A stretch of DNA of 15,375 nt from the NCBI GenBank assembly GCA_024227975.1, contig JAAETV010000235.1:1-15375 (forward strand). Reading direction: 5' to 3'. Source of the stretch: Actinomycetes bacterium. GTDB lineage: Bacteria > Actinomycetota > Acidimicrobiia > Acidimicrobiales > SZUA-35. The notes beneath the pieces are model-generated. The model did not search any database. It saw nothing but the letters and a program-made list of their open reading frames with translations, and was not told the origin of the DNA. Made by a program: the position numbers and the translations under genes. Of this stretch, positions 7,193-15,042 are shown piece after piece (within the stretch, counting starts at the first letter, position 1; each line of letters starts with the position of its first letter).

Positions 7193-8304
7193 GAGTTGCC
7201 CGCCACGATCATCATCTCAGCCTTCTGCAGGTCCTTTATGTTGTCGTAGCCCAGGGTGGCCATGGCTTTGCGGAGGCCACCAAAGATGTTGAGTCGACCG
7301 TCGGGCTGTTCGGCCGGGCCGAGCAAGAGCTGTTCGAGAGGGGCGATCTGCTCCACCTGGACCCGGCGCCCTTGGGGGAGTGTGGGGTGAACAACGGAGG
7401 CCGGCCAGTGCCAGCCGCGCCCGGGGGCTTCATATGCGGCAGCCAAGGCCGAGCCCATCATGACGGCGTCGGCCCCACAGGCAAGGGCTTTGGCAATATG
7501 ACCTCCGGTGCGAAATCCTCCGTCGGCGATGACCTGGACATAGACCCCGGTCTCGTCGAGGTGACGCATGCGGGCGGCCCGTACGTCGGCGATGGCGGTT
7601 GCCATGCCGGAACCAACCCCGATGACGTCGGTAGTAGTTGCCGTGCTGCCCCCGTCGATCCCGACCAGGACCCCGGCTGCCCCGGTTTGCATCAGGTGGA
7701 GGGCCGATTTGTAGCTGACACACCCGCCGACGATGACGGGGGTCTCCAGCTCACGAACGAACTGTTTGAGGTTGAGCGTGTCGTCACCATCGCTGACATG
7801 CTCGGCGGTGGTGACGGTGCCTCGGATCAGAAGGAGGTCGAGCTCGGCTTGCAACAGGGTCGAGGCCAGGGCGCTGACATGGCGGGGGGAGACTGCCCCG
7901 GCGGCGATGACGCCGGCCTCGTGGATCTCGGCGATCCGCTTGGCGATGAGGTCGGGGTCGACAGGTCTCTCGTAGAGCTTGCGCAGCCTGGCGATGGCCG
8001 CCACCTCGTCGAGCGATGCCAACTCGATCAGGCGTTCCTCGGCATCAGCATGGCGGGTCCAGATCCCTTCCAGGTCCAGAACAGCGAGGCCACCGAGCTT
8101 GCCGATGGCGGCCGCCGTGACAGGGCTGGTCACCGAGTCCATGGCCGAAGCCAGGAAGGGCAGCTCCAGCTTGTAGGCGTCGATCTGACACGAGAGATCG
8201 ACCAGGTCGCTGGCGCGGGTTCGCCGTCCAGGTAGCAATAACAGCTCGTCCAAGCCGTAGGACCGGCGACCCGACTTGCCCAATCCGATCTCGATGGCAG
8301 CCAT
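7189..8304 (-). CDS. guaB3: GuaB3 family IMP dehydrogenase-related protein, catalytic Cys replaced by Ala
   Basis: A 371-residue TIM-barrel protein without the CBS pair found in full IMP dehydrogenases (~490 residues). The N terminus, [20 protein letters not shown], and C terminus, [15 protein letters not shown] then [10 protein letters not shown], match actinobacterial GuaB3. The IMP dehydrogenase active-site loop (usually GPGSICTTR) reads DGGSTATTT at 217-225, so the catalytic Cys is Ala222 and the following Arg is Thr; the phosphate-binding DGG (261-263) and GADAVMMGS (277-285) are kept. Mycobacterial GuaB3 also lacks the Cys as I recall it, while some cyanobacterial GuaB3 are reported active. 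Normal IMP oxidation by this copy is therefore unlikely; a regulatory or different reductase role is possible. A strong Shine-Dalgarno supports the ATG at 8304. It is coupled to guaA by GTGA. Confidence 0.9.
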   Translation of the reverse strand: MAAIEIGLGKSGRRSYGLDELLLLPGRRTRASDLVDLSCQIDAYKLELPFLASAMDSVTSPVTAAAIGKLGGLAVLDLEGIWTRHADAEERLIELASLDEVAAIARLRKLYERPVDPDLIAKRIAEIHEAGVIAAGAVSPRHVSALASTLLQAELDLLLIRGTVTTAEHVSDGDDTLNLKQFVRELETPVIVGGCVSYKSALHLMQTGAAGVLVGIDGGSTATTTDVIGVGSGMATAIADVRAARMRHLDETGVYVQVIADGGFRTGGHIAKALACGADAVMMGSALAAAYEAPGRGWHWPASVVHPTLPQGRRVQVEQIAPLEQLLLGPAEQPDGRLNIFGGLRKAMATLGYDNIKDLQKAEMMIVAGNS

Positions 8305-8313
8305 CAGGGCTCT

Positions 8314-8319
8314 CCTCCT
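8314..8319 (-). promoter_or_regulatory. Shine-Dalgarno of guaB3
   Basis: Reading leftward, AGGAGG lies 9 nt before the ATG at 8304, fixing that start. A possible -10 box, TAGCCT, reading leftward from 8337 to 8332, would give a leader of about 20 bases; no clear -35 box accompanies it, so whether guaB3 has its own promoter or is read through from ycaQ is open. Confidence 0.75.
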
Positions 8320-8376
8320 GGGAAACAGTCCAGGCTAACGGCCAACACCTTCGGTGAGTGGGTTTATCACCCTCTC

Positions 8377-8390
8377 CCGCTGTTCAGCGG
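8377..8390. terminator. short hairpin after ycaQ, before guaB3
   Basis: CCGCTG (8377-8382) and CAGCGG (8385-8390) are exact reverse complements around TT, 5 bp past the ycaQ stop codon in its direction of reading. A second small CACC-TTC-GGTG hairpin lies near 8346-8356. Neither is followed by a T-run, so termination between ycaQ and guaB3 is only suggested. Confidence 0.3.
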
Positions 8391-8395
8391 TCTAC

Positions 8396-9586
8396 TCAGA
8401 GGGCTTGACGGAGTTGGGGAGCCAGATCTCCCGTGGCCCCGACCTCAACATCGTCGAGGTCGAGCCACTGGGCCATCTCGATCAGGGCGGCTCCCATCTC
8501 GGCTGCCACCCGCACGCGATCGACCCCTTCCTCCGCGAAACTGGCTCGGGCCAGGAGGCGGCCCTGCTTGCGATCGGCCTTGAGGCAGACCCGCCCCACG
8601 AGCTCACCGTCGAGAAGGAATGGCAGGACGTAGTAGCCGTGGATACGTTTGGCTTCAGGGACGTAGATCTCGATGCGGTAGACGAAGTCGAAGAGGCGCT
8701 CGGCTCGGGGTCGGAACCAGACGACAGGGTCAAAGGGGCTGAGCAAGACCCGGCCCGTGATCTGGCGAGGACGCTTCGCCTCAGGGTGGACCAGAGCCGG
8801 CTCGGACCAACCCTCGACCTCGACAGGGACCAGCTCGCCTTGCTCGACCAGCTCTGCCAGCAAGGGTCGGGCCACCGGCATGGTCAAACGGAAGTAGTCG
8901 GCCAGGTCGGCGGCAGTCCCAATGCCGTGGCTGCGGGCGGCCGACAGGAGAAGGTGGCGGTGGGCCTGTGACTCGTCGATGTCAGGGGTGGCCAGGATCT
9001 CGGGCCGGATGACTCTCTCGGGCAAGTCATAGGCGGTGACGAACATCTTGTTGCGTTCTCGGACAGCCAGGCGGCCCGACACGTAGAGCCACTCCAGGGC
9101 CACCTTTCCCTTGGATTGGCCCCACCAAGGGCCCGTGCGCCGGCCAGGATCGCTCAGATCTTTGACCGTGAGGGGACCGTGTTCGGCCACCTCGTCGAGT
9201 ACCCCTTGGACATATTGGGGCACCTTCTGCTCCAGAGCCACCCCCCGCCGCCAACGGCTCCTGGCCATCCGCCACCGCAGGTAGGGGTGGAGGGCTTGGG
9301 AAGTGATGGAGGCCTCGTGACCGAGGTATTCGAAGTTCTCCCCCGAGTAGTAGAGGAACCGGTTGAGCTTGTCCCGATCGTAGGGTCCGAGTCGGGCCAG
9401 GATCGGGAGGTAATGGCTGCGGCAGACGACATTGACCGAGTCGAGCTGGAGGATCGTCATCCGGTCCATGGCTCGTCGGAAGTGGCGAACGGTCGGTTGG
9501 GCCGACGGGGGCCGATCGCTGAACCCCTGGGCGGCAAGGGCCATACGGCGGGCAACCCCTATCGAGACACGCTTCGGTTTCACCAT
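8396..9586 (-). CDS. YcaQ/AlkX family DNA glycosylase (winged-helix, HTH_42)
   Basis: A 396-residue protein of the AlkZ/YcaQ family, which unhooks DNA interstrand crosslinks and bulky alkyl adducts. The family core is visible as ILQLDSVNVVCRSHYLPILA at about 45-64 followed by RLGPYD. The catalytic Q-x-D (Gln47-Leu-Asp49) is the YcaQ/AlkX form; the antibiotic self-resistance form AlkZ has Q-x-Q. Later parts include EYLGHEASI, three winged-helix-like units (HGPLTVKDL, HGIGTAADLADYF) and LLSPFDPVVWFRPRAERLFDF, a conserved C-terminal block before the beta-barrel-like end. The frame continues to 9859 but the extra residues look non-coding and would swallow the small gene upstream; ATG 9586 (MVKPKR) gives the usual ~400 residues. 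It lies 29 bp after the small gene, probably in one operon. Confidence 0.88.
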   Translation of the reverse strand: MVKPKRVSIGVARRMALAAQGFSDRPPSAQPTVRHFRRAMDRMTILQLDSVNVVCRSHYLPILARLGPYDRDKLNRFLYYSGENFEYLGHEASITSQALHPYLRWRMARSRWRRGVALEQKVPQYVQGVLDEVAEHGPLTVKDLSDPGRRTGPWWGQSKGKVALEWLYVSGRLAVRERNKMFVTAYDLPERVIRPEILATPDIDESQAHRHLLLSAARSHGIGTAADLADYFRLTMPVARPLLAELVEQGELVPVEVEGWSEPALVHPEAKRPRQITGRVLLSPFDPVVWFRPRAERLFDFVYRIEIYVPEAKRIHGYYVLPFLLDGELVGRVCLKADRKQGRLLARASFAEEGVDRVRVAAEMGAALIEMAQWLDLDDVEVGATGDLAPQLRQAL

Positions 9587-9615
9587 GGCCTTGTCCCGGT
9601 CTGGCCCCGTGGCCT

Positions 9616-9774
9616 CTAGTTGGCTGACTGGCCGGAGGCTACAAGGCCTTCCAGCAGCTCTCGCACACCACCGACCTTCAGATTCTTCATGACATCGCCC
9701 GGGGTCGTTTCGCCCCGCTCCCACTCCATCCAGTGGTTGAGGAGCTTGGCCGGATCTGGGGATGGTTTCTCCAT
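9616..9774 (-). CDS. small conserved-looking protein, 52 residues, unknown function
   Basis: From ATG 9774 to a TAG at 9616-9618. It reads as one compact helical unit: LLNHWMEWERGETTPG (11-26) then LKVGGVRELLEGL (32-44). The W--W-xGE-TPG followed by LK-GG-xELL pattern resembles small proteins I associate with other Actinobacteria, but I cannot name a family, and that resemblance is from memory. The start is supported by a -10 box at leaderless distance (9782-9787); longer starts at 9807 or 9864 would run into the divergent gene. It precedes ycaQ by 29 bp on the same strand, so the two are probably co-transcribed. No signal peptide, membrane segment or metal-binding Cys is present. Confidence 0.6.
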   Translation of the reverse strand: MEKPSPDPAKLLNHWMEWERGETTPGDVMKNLKVGGVRELLEGLVASGQSAN

Positions 9775-9781
9775 GAAGCGC

Positions 9782-9787
9782 AGGGTA
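9782..9787 (-). promoter_or_regulatory. candidate -10 element of the small gene - ycaQ operon, leaderless spacing
   Basis: Reading leftward, TACCCT fits TANNNT and ends 7 nt before the ATG at 9774, so transcription would start at the start codon. No Shine-Dalgarno is present, which agrees. Confidence 0.4.
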
Positions 9788-9805
9788 GCGGTGGCATGTG
9801 ACAGC

Positions 9806-10585
9806 ATGTCTGTCGTGTTTCGTTCGTTCCTTGAGCGCATCAACCGCATAGGTGAGCAACGCACGGTGGGCCCGCCGACATCATCGAACGGGGCCTCGTC
9901 GTTTCATGTGTTCTGGGAGCTTGCACCCAAACCGCTGGTCGAGGTGGCGGCCACCATCGAGGTGATCGAACCACCGACGGTCGACAAGCTGTACTTCTGG
10001 GCGCTCCAGGCCAATTTCCAGGGTGACCAGGTGCGCCGAGGGGGCGCCCATTTTGGTCTGCAGTTCCACCCCGCCTATCCCGGCCGAGGAGCCGTCAACT
10101 GGGGTGGCTATCACCATGGAGGTGGTGAGCTCGATGGGTCGGTGTCCGCCCTACCGTCCACCCTCGACAACATCAACACCCGTGACTATCCGTGGGTCCC
10201 CGGCCGCCCCTACCGCTACCGGATCTACCGATCCCCTGAGCGGGGATGGCGAGGCTCGATCACCGATCTGGTCACGGGGACCGAGACCGTGGTTCGTGAT
10301 CTGTGGATCGAGGCCGACTCGATGATCAGCCCCATGGTGTGGACCGAGGCCTTCGCTGACTGCGACCATCCTTCCAGTGCCGTGCGCTGGAGTGACTTCA
10401 CCGCCCTCACTACCGACGGAGAGCAGCTGGAGGTCCCCGGTGTGCGCATCAACTATCAGACCCACGCCGACGGGGGCTGTGCCAACACCAACATCAGTGT
10501 GGCCGATGACGGGCTCGTGCAGCGGACCGCGACCGAGCGACTAGCTTCGACCGGAAGCCGGTTCACCTTGCGCCCGCGACCATGA
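9806..10585 (+). CDS. beta-rich protein of unknown function, first gene of an operon with AAC(3)
   Basis: A 259-residue protein with no named family that I can support. It is rich in Trp, Tyr, His, Gly and alternating strands: GGAHFGLQFHPAYPG, AVNWGGYHHGGGELDG, DYPWVPGRPYRYRIYRS, GWRGSITDLVTGTETVV, then VRWSDFTALTTDGEQLEV and INYQTHADGGCANTN. This looks like a jelly-roll or concanavalin-type beta sandwich, as in DUF3472-like or carbohydrate-binding proteins; that is a fold guess. There is no signal peptide and no catalytic motif I recognise, so it is probably cytoplasmic. The start at ATG 9806 (MSVVFRSF) is uncertain: ATG 9773 in frame adds 11 residues and would overlap the divergent small gene's start. 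The stop overlaps the AAC(3) start as ATGA (10582-10585), so both are co-translated. Confidence 0.7.
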   Translation: MSVVFRSFLERINRIGEQRTVGPPTSSNGASSFHVFWELAPKPLVEVAATIEVIEPPTVDKLYFWALQANFQGDQVRRGGAHFGLQFHPAYPGRGAVNWGGYHHGGGELDGSVSALPSTLDNINTRDYPWVPGRPYRYRIYRSPERGWRGSITDLVTGTETVVRDLWIEADSMISPMVWTEAFADCDHPSSAVRWSDFTALTTDGEQLEVPGVRINYQTHADGGCANTNISVADDGLVQRTATERLASTGSRFTLRPRP

Positions 10586-11418
10586 GCGGGGCGGAGGCCG
10601 CGGGTAGCGAGGAAGCCGTGATCTCGGCCTCGATGGGGCAACCGTCGACGGTGGCTACCTTGATCGGTGATCTCCATAATCTCGGGCTCGGGGTTGGTGA
10701 TCTGGTGATCATCCACTCGTCGTTGTCGAGGTTGGGGTGGGTCGTTGGTGGGGCTCAGGCTGTGGTTGAGGCCTTGATGGCCGTGGTCGGCTCCGACGGG
10801 ACCCTCATCATGCCAACCCACTCAGCTCATTTGTCGGAGCCAGGTCGGTGGACCAATCCCCCGGTTCCTACACCATGGATCTCGACCATCCGGGCCGCCA
10901 TGCCAGCCTATGACCCCCGATTGACTCCGACCAGAGCCATGGGGGCTGTCGTCGAGTGCTTCCGGAGCCTCGACGGGGCGGTACGGGGATCTCATCCCCG
11001 GTTGTCGTTCACTGGATATGGGCCGCTGGCCGAGCAGATCGTGGCTCCTCATGAGTTGGACGCTGGGCTCGGACCCGAGTCACCTCTGGGTCGCCTCTAC
11101 GAGTCGGGGGCGAAGGTGGCCCTGCTGGGGGTCGGGCATGGTAACAACACCTCACTCCATCTGGCCGAGTATCTGACCTGCTGGCCGGACAAGCGGGACC
11201 AACTAGAAGGATCCCCGATCCTGGTCGACGGGGTCCGCCAATGGGTGACATACCACGAACTGGCCGTGGATGACTCCGACTTCGAGCTACTGGGCGAAGC
11301 ATTCGCCGCCACTGGGGCCGAGACCCAAAGCCAGGTCGGCTCCGGCACGGGCCGCCTCTTCGACCAACGCCAAGCCGTGGACTTCGCCACTACTTGGATC
11401 CAGAGAGTCCGTCGCTAG
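10582..11418 (+). CDS. AAC(3) family aminoglycoside N-acetyltransferase-like protein
   Basis: A 278-residue protein of the Antibiotic_NAT/AAC(3) family, acetyl-CoA-dependent N-acetyltransferases. Seen: GVGDLVIIHSSLSRLG (37-52, the start of the fold), VVGSDGTLIMPTHS (68-81), RAMGAVVECFR (118-128), GSHPRLSF (136-143) with the conserved His138-Pro, LGPESPLGRLYE (163-174), and LLGVGHGNNTSLHLAE (181-196) with the His193 and Glu196 that are conserved around the active site. Length is normal and nothing is broken. Many chromosomal members do not confer aminoglycoside resistance and have unknown small-molecule substrates, so resistance should not be assumed. The ATG at 10582 overlaps the previous stop by 4 bp; Met18 (10633) is a less likely start. 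A strong hairpin follows at 11449. Confidence 0.85.
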   Translation: MSGAEAAGSEEAVISASMGQPSTVATLIGDLHNLGLGVGDLVIIHSSLSRLGWVVGGAQAVVEALMAVVGSDGTLIMPTHSAHLSEPGRWTNPPVPTPWISTIRAAMPAYDPRLTPTRAMGAVVECFRSLDGAVRGSHPRLSFTGYGPLAEQIVAPHELDAGLGPESPLGRLYESGAKVALLGVGHGNNTSLHLAEYLTCWPDKRDQLEGSPILVDGVRQWVTYHELAVDDSDFELLGEAFAATGAETQSQVGSGTGRLFDQRQAVDFATTWIQRVRR

Positions 11419-11448
11419 GCAGTCGGTGTTCGGCCGGTCTCCAAACGC

Positions 11449-11483
11449 GAAGAAGGATTCGACCAGAGGCCGAACCCTTCTTC
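11449..11483. terminator. bidirectional terminator hairpin between AAC(3) and groEL
   Basis: GAAGAAGG (11449-11456) pairs with CCTTCTTC (11476-11483), and after one A/C mismatch TTCG (11458-11461) pairs with CGAA (11471-11474), leaving a 9-nt loop. On the + strand it is followed by AACATTATTAG, on the - strand by GCGTTTGG. It lies between two convergent genes, as expected of a shared terminator. Confidence 0.7.
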
Positions 11484-11492
11484 AACATTATT

Positions 11493-11507
11493 AGCGTTGG
11501 CGACGCT
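11493..11507 (-). terminator. second small hairpin directly after the groEL stop
   Basis: AGCGT (11493-11497) and ACGCT (11503-11507) form a 5-bp stem with a 5-nt loop one base past the groEL TAA; reading leftward it is followed by AATAATGTT, a modest AT-rich tail. It may act with the larger hairpin at 11449-11483. Confidence 0.4.
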
Positions 11508-11508
11508 G

Positions 11509-13146
<1,638 letters not shown>

Positions 13147-13152
13147 CTATAC

Positions 13153-13440
13153 CTACTTTACGATGGCTAGGACGTCGCGGGCCGAGAGGATCAGGAGGTC
13201 ATCGCCCTCGATGGTGATCTCGGTGCCGCCGTACTTGGAGTACACGACGGTGTCGCCGGCGTTGACATCCATTGGGATGAGATCTCCCGTTTCGGCACGC
13301 CGGCCGCCGCCAACAGCAAGGACCTCGCCCTGCTGGGGCTTCTCCTTGGCAGTGTCAGGGATGACAAGACCGCTGGCCGTGGTGGCCTCGGCGTCGTTTG
13401 GCTTGACGACGATGCGGTCTTCAAGTGGTTGAAGGTTCAT
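13153..13440 (-). CDS. groES: co-chaperonin GroES (Hsp10)
   Basis: A 95-residue subunit of the heptameric lid that closes GroEL. It begins [14 protein letters not shown], has the mobile loop around 16-33 with [13 protein letters not shown], the roof-loop region near 44-55, and ends [24 protein letters not shown]. Length and motifs are standard. ATG 13440 is preceded by GGAG (reading leftward 13450-13447) at 6 nt spacing. It is the first gene of groES-groEL; the leader carries the CIRCE operator, so heat-shock control by HrcA is expected, although hrcA itself is not in the window. Confidence 0.98.
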   Translation of the reverse strand: MNLQPLEDRIVVKPNDAEATTASGLVIPDTAKEKPQQGEVLAVGGGRRAETGDLIPMDVNAGDTVVYSKYGGTEITIEGDDLLILSARDVLAIVK

Positions 13441-13459
13441 GCAAAGCTCCGTTTGGGCG

Positions 13460-13486
13460 TTAGCACTCTCATGGGACGAGTGCTAA
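13460..13486. promoter_or_regulatory. CIRCE operator (HrcA binding site) of groESL
   Basis: TTAGCACTC (13460-13468), a 9-bp spacer (13469-13477) and GAGTGCTAA (13478-13486) match the CIRCE consensus at every position of both arms. It lies just downstream of the groES -10 box and overlaps its last base, so bound HrcA would block initiation; heat inactivates HrcA and releases the operon. Confidence 0.97.
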
Positions 13487-13514
13487 TGGTAAGCCGCTGA
13501 GCCGACGACCCCAA
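13486..13514 (-). promoter_or_regulatory. groESL promoter (-35 and -10 boxes)
   Basis: Reading leftward: TTGGGG at 13514-13509, a 17-bp spacer, then TACCAT at 13491-13486. Box spacing is ideal for the housekeeping sigma factor and transcription would start within the first CIRCE arm. Confidence 0.65.
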
Positions 13515-13544
13515 CCGTGACTTGGCAAATACCGAGATGTTCGG

Positions 13545-13579
13545 CGAAACGGGAACAGATTCGGTAGCTGTTTCGGTAG
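13545..13579. repeat. repeat cluster upstream of the sigma-like gene (possible operator)
   Basis: CGAAAC (13545-13550) and GTTTCG (13570-13575) are inverted repeats; inside them AACAG (13554-13558) and CTGTT (13568-13572) are a second inverted pair. TTCGGTAG also occurs directly repeated at 13560-13567 and 13572-13579. The cluster sits 40-75 bp before the start codon at 13621, a natural place for a regulator or a promoter, but no known binding consensus was recognised. Confidence 0.35.
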
Positions 13580-13605
13580 TGGCGTGGGGTCGGATCGAGG
13601 GAACC

Positions 13606-13613
13606 AAGGAGGT
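13606..13613 (+). promoter_or_regulatory. Shine-Dalgarno that fixes the start at 13621
   Basis: AAGGAGGT is a full match to the ribosome anti-Shine-Dalgarno sequence and lies 7 nt before ATG 13621. It overrides the longer in-frame option, a TTG at 13522. Confidence 0.85.
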
Positions 13614-13620
13614 TCTCCCG

Positions 13621-14346
13621 ATGTTTGACCAGATCGTTCACGAATGGAGCCAGTGGGTGTCCTCGCCCCGAGGGTCGCAGACTCTGGCCCAATGGGCCAT
13701 CGACGATCACCGATTGAGGGGCTGGACCGTGGCCGAATTGGCCTCACCCCTGTCCTCACCTCGAACCGACAGGATGCAGGCTGCCCTGGTCAGGCGAGCC
13801 CAGGATGGCCAGCATTGTGCCGTCCTGGCACTCATCACCCAACTGAGGCCGGGTCTGATCTCCTTGACCCGCTGGTGGGCCACCATCGACCGACGGCTCG
13901 GGACCCTGGCCGAGGCCGAAGGGGAGGTCCTTGCCACCTTCGGTGTGGTGTTGATGAGCCTTGACCTGGAGCGGAGACCCGAGAAGATCGCGGCCAGTCT
14001 GGTGCTCGGTACCCGTCAGCGGCTGTGGCGGGCCAAGATCCGCCAGTCCCGCTCCGACGATGCCGCCCTGGCGGCCGCCGTCACCGAGGCCCAAGCGACC
14101 CGGTCGGCACCAGAAGACATGGCCATGGAGCTAGATCTGGCCAACGCCGTGACCACAGCCATCGAAGGTCTCCGCGGTTCCGACGGATCACGACGCTTGA
14201 CGGCGGAACTGGCCTACCGGGCCTGGGTCCTCGACCAGCCTGGAGCCGAAATCGCCCGCGACCTCGGGATCGGGCCCAACATGGTTCGGACCAGGTTGTG
14301 CCGCCTCCGCAGTGCCGTGCGTGATGTCCAGGCAGCGGCAGCTTGA
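13621..14346 (+). CDS. sigma-70-like HTH protein (degenerate sigma factor), unknown target
   Basis: A 241-residue protein. The C terminus (about 196-235, LAYRAWVLDQPGAEIARDLGIGPNMVRTRLCRLRSAV in outline) is a helix-turn-helix like sigma region 4, with EIARDLGI as first helix and NMVRTRLCRLR as recognition helix. Around 55-86, LVRRAQDGQHCAVLALI and RPGLISLTRWW resemble the start of sigma region 2, but the later region 2 residues that melt the -10 box are not obvious. A Leu/Ala-rich helical middle joins them. It could be a divergent ECF-like sigma factor or a DNA-binding regulator derived from one. No anti-sigma gene is beside it. It is divergent from groES, with about 130 bp between the CIRCE operator and its start, and converges on the nitroreductase at 13 bp. 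The start is set by a perfect Shine-Dalgarno. Confidence 0.72.
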   Translation: MFDQIVHEWSQWVSSPRGSQTLAQWAIDDHRLRGWTVAELASPLSSPRTDRMQAALVRRAQDGQHCAVLALITQLRPGLISLTRWWATIDRRLGTLAEAEGEVLATFGVVLMSLDLERRPEKIAASLVLGTRQRLWRAKIRQSRSDDAALAAAVTEAQATRSAPEDMAMELDLANAVTTAIEGLRGSDGSRRLTAELAYRAWVLDQPGAEIARDLGIGPNMVRTRLCRLRSAVRDVQAAAA

Positions 14347-14359
14347 TCCCCCAGAGCTA

Positions 14360-15010
14360 TCAGACCCAGGTGGCCCACTGATCGAGGGGGAGACGGGGGC
14401 TATCCATGGAGTTGACCGGCTTGTCCCAGTCGGCGTGGCCCATGGCTACCGCACAGAACAACATCTCCGACTCGGCCGCGCCGACGAAGTCCTGAACCAG
14501 CTCGTGCCACGGTGCCCACGCTTCTTGGGGGCAGGTGTCTATCCCGGCTTCTTGAGCCAACAGCATGAAGGTCTGGAGGAACATCCCGAGGTCAGACCAT
14601 TGAGCCGACCCCATCCGCCGGTCGATGAAACAGAATATGGCGGCCGGGGCGCCGAAGAAGCTGGTATTGCTGGCCAGATGGGCGTGGCGGGCAGCCTTGT
14701 CTTCACGGAGAATGCCGAGCTTGGCGTACATCATCTCAGCGAGCTGGAAGCGACTGGACCGATGGGGTTCCCACAGGTCCGCGGGATACACAGGATACTC
14801 GGGCTCACCCGGCTCACCGGCGGCCACCCTTTGATGGAGGCGGGGCATCGACTCCCCGTTGACGACATAGATCCGCCACGGCTGGACGTTGCCGCCAGAC
14901 GGAGCCCGTGCCGCCCCGACGAGCAGACGCTCGATCATGGCGTCGTCGATCGGGTCGGGCAGAAAAGCCCTAATCGTCTTGCGAGCATTGACGGCCTCAG
15001 TGACATTCAC
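14360..15010 (-). CDS. nitroreductase family protein (FMN-dependent)
   Basis: A 216-residue flavin oxidoreductase of the nitroreductase superfamily; members reduce nitro compounds, quinones or other substrates with NAD(P)H. FMN-binding parts are visible: ARKTIRAF near the N terminus, then ARAPSGGNVQPWRIYVV (about 35-51), the central SAQWSDLGMFLQTFMLLAQEAGIDTCPQEA block, and the C-terminal GHAD followed by SPRLPLDQW. Length is typical. Start: GTG 15010 gives MNVTEAVNARKTIR, the usual spacing to the first motif. A TTG at 15046 is also possible; it would add 12 residues and overlap the tsaD stop as TTGA, which would imply coupling. It lies downstream of tsaD on the same strand and is probably co-transcribed. 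The substrate is unknown. Confidence 0.88.
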   Translation of the reverse strand: MNVTEAVNARKTIRAFLPDPIDDAMIERLLVGAARAPSGGNVQPWRIYVVNGESMPRLHQRVAAGEPGEPEYPVYPADLWEPHRSSRFQLAEMMYAKLGILREDKAARHAHLASNTSFFGAPAAIFCFIDRRMGSAQWSDLGMFLQTFMLLAQEAGIDTCPQEAWAPWHELVQDFVGAAESEMLFCAVAMGHADWDKPVNSMDSPRLPLDQWATWV

Positions 15011-15042
15011 AGGACCGTTTCTAGTCGGTCGCTCCGCACCCC

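Noticed and set aside
7168..8235. 355-residue open frame on the + strand opposite guaB3
   Set aside because: Antisense shadow; it has Gly/Asp-rich composition with no domain, while guaB3 has clear motifs and a Shine-Dalgarno.
9587..9859. N-terminal extension of ycaQ to 9859
   Set aside because: It would read through the small gene in another frame and past the divergent gene's start; the family length is met from ATG 9586.
10582..11418. acquired antibiotic-resistance gene
   Set aside because: Base composition matches the neighbours, no mobile element flanks it, and the AAC(3) family has many non-resistance chromosomal members.
13522..13620. longer start (TTG) for the sigma-like protein
   Set aside because: It lacks a ribosome site, whereas ATG 13621 has a full AAGGAGGT at 7 nt; the extension also covers the repeat cluster.
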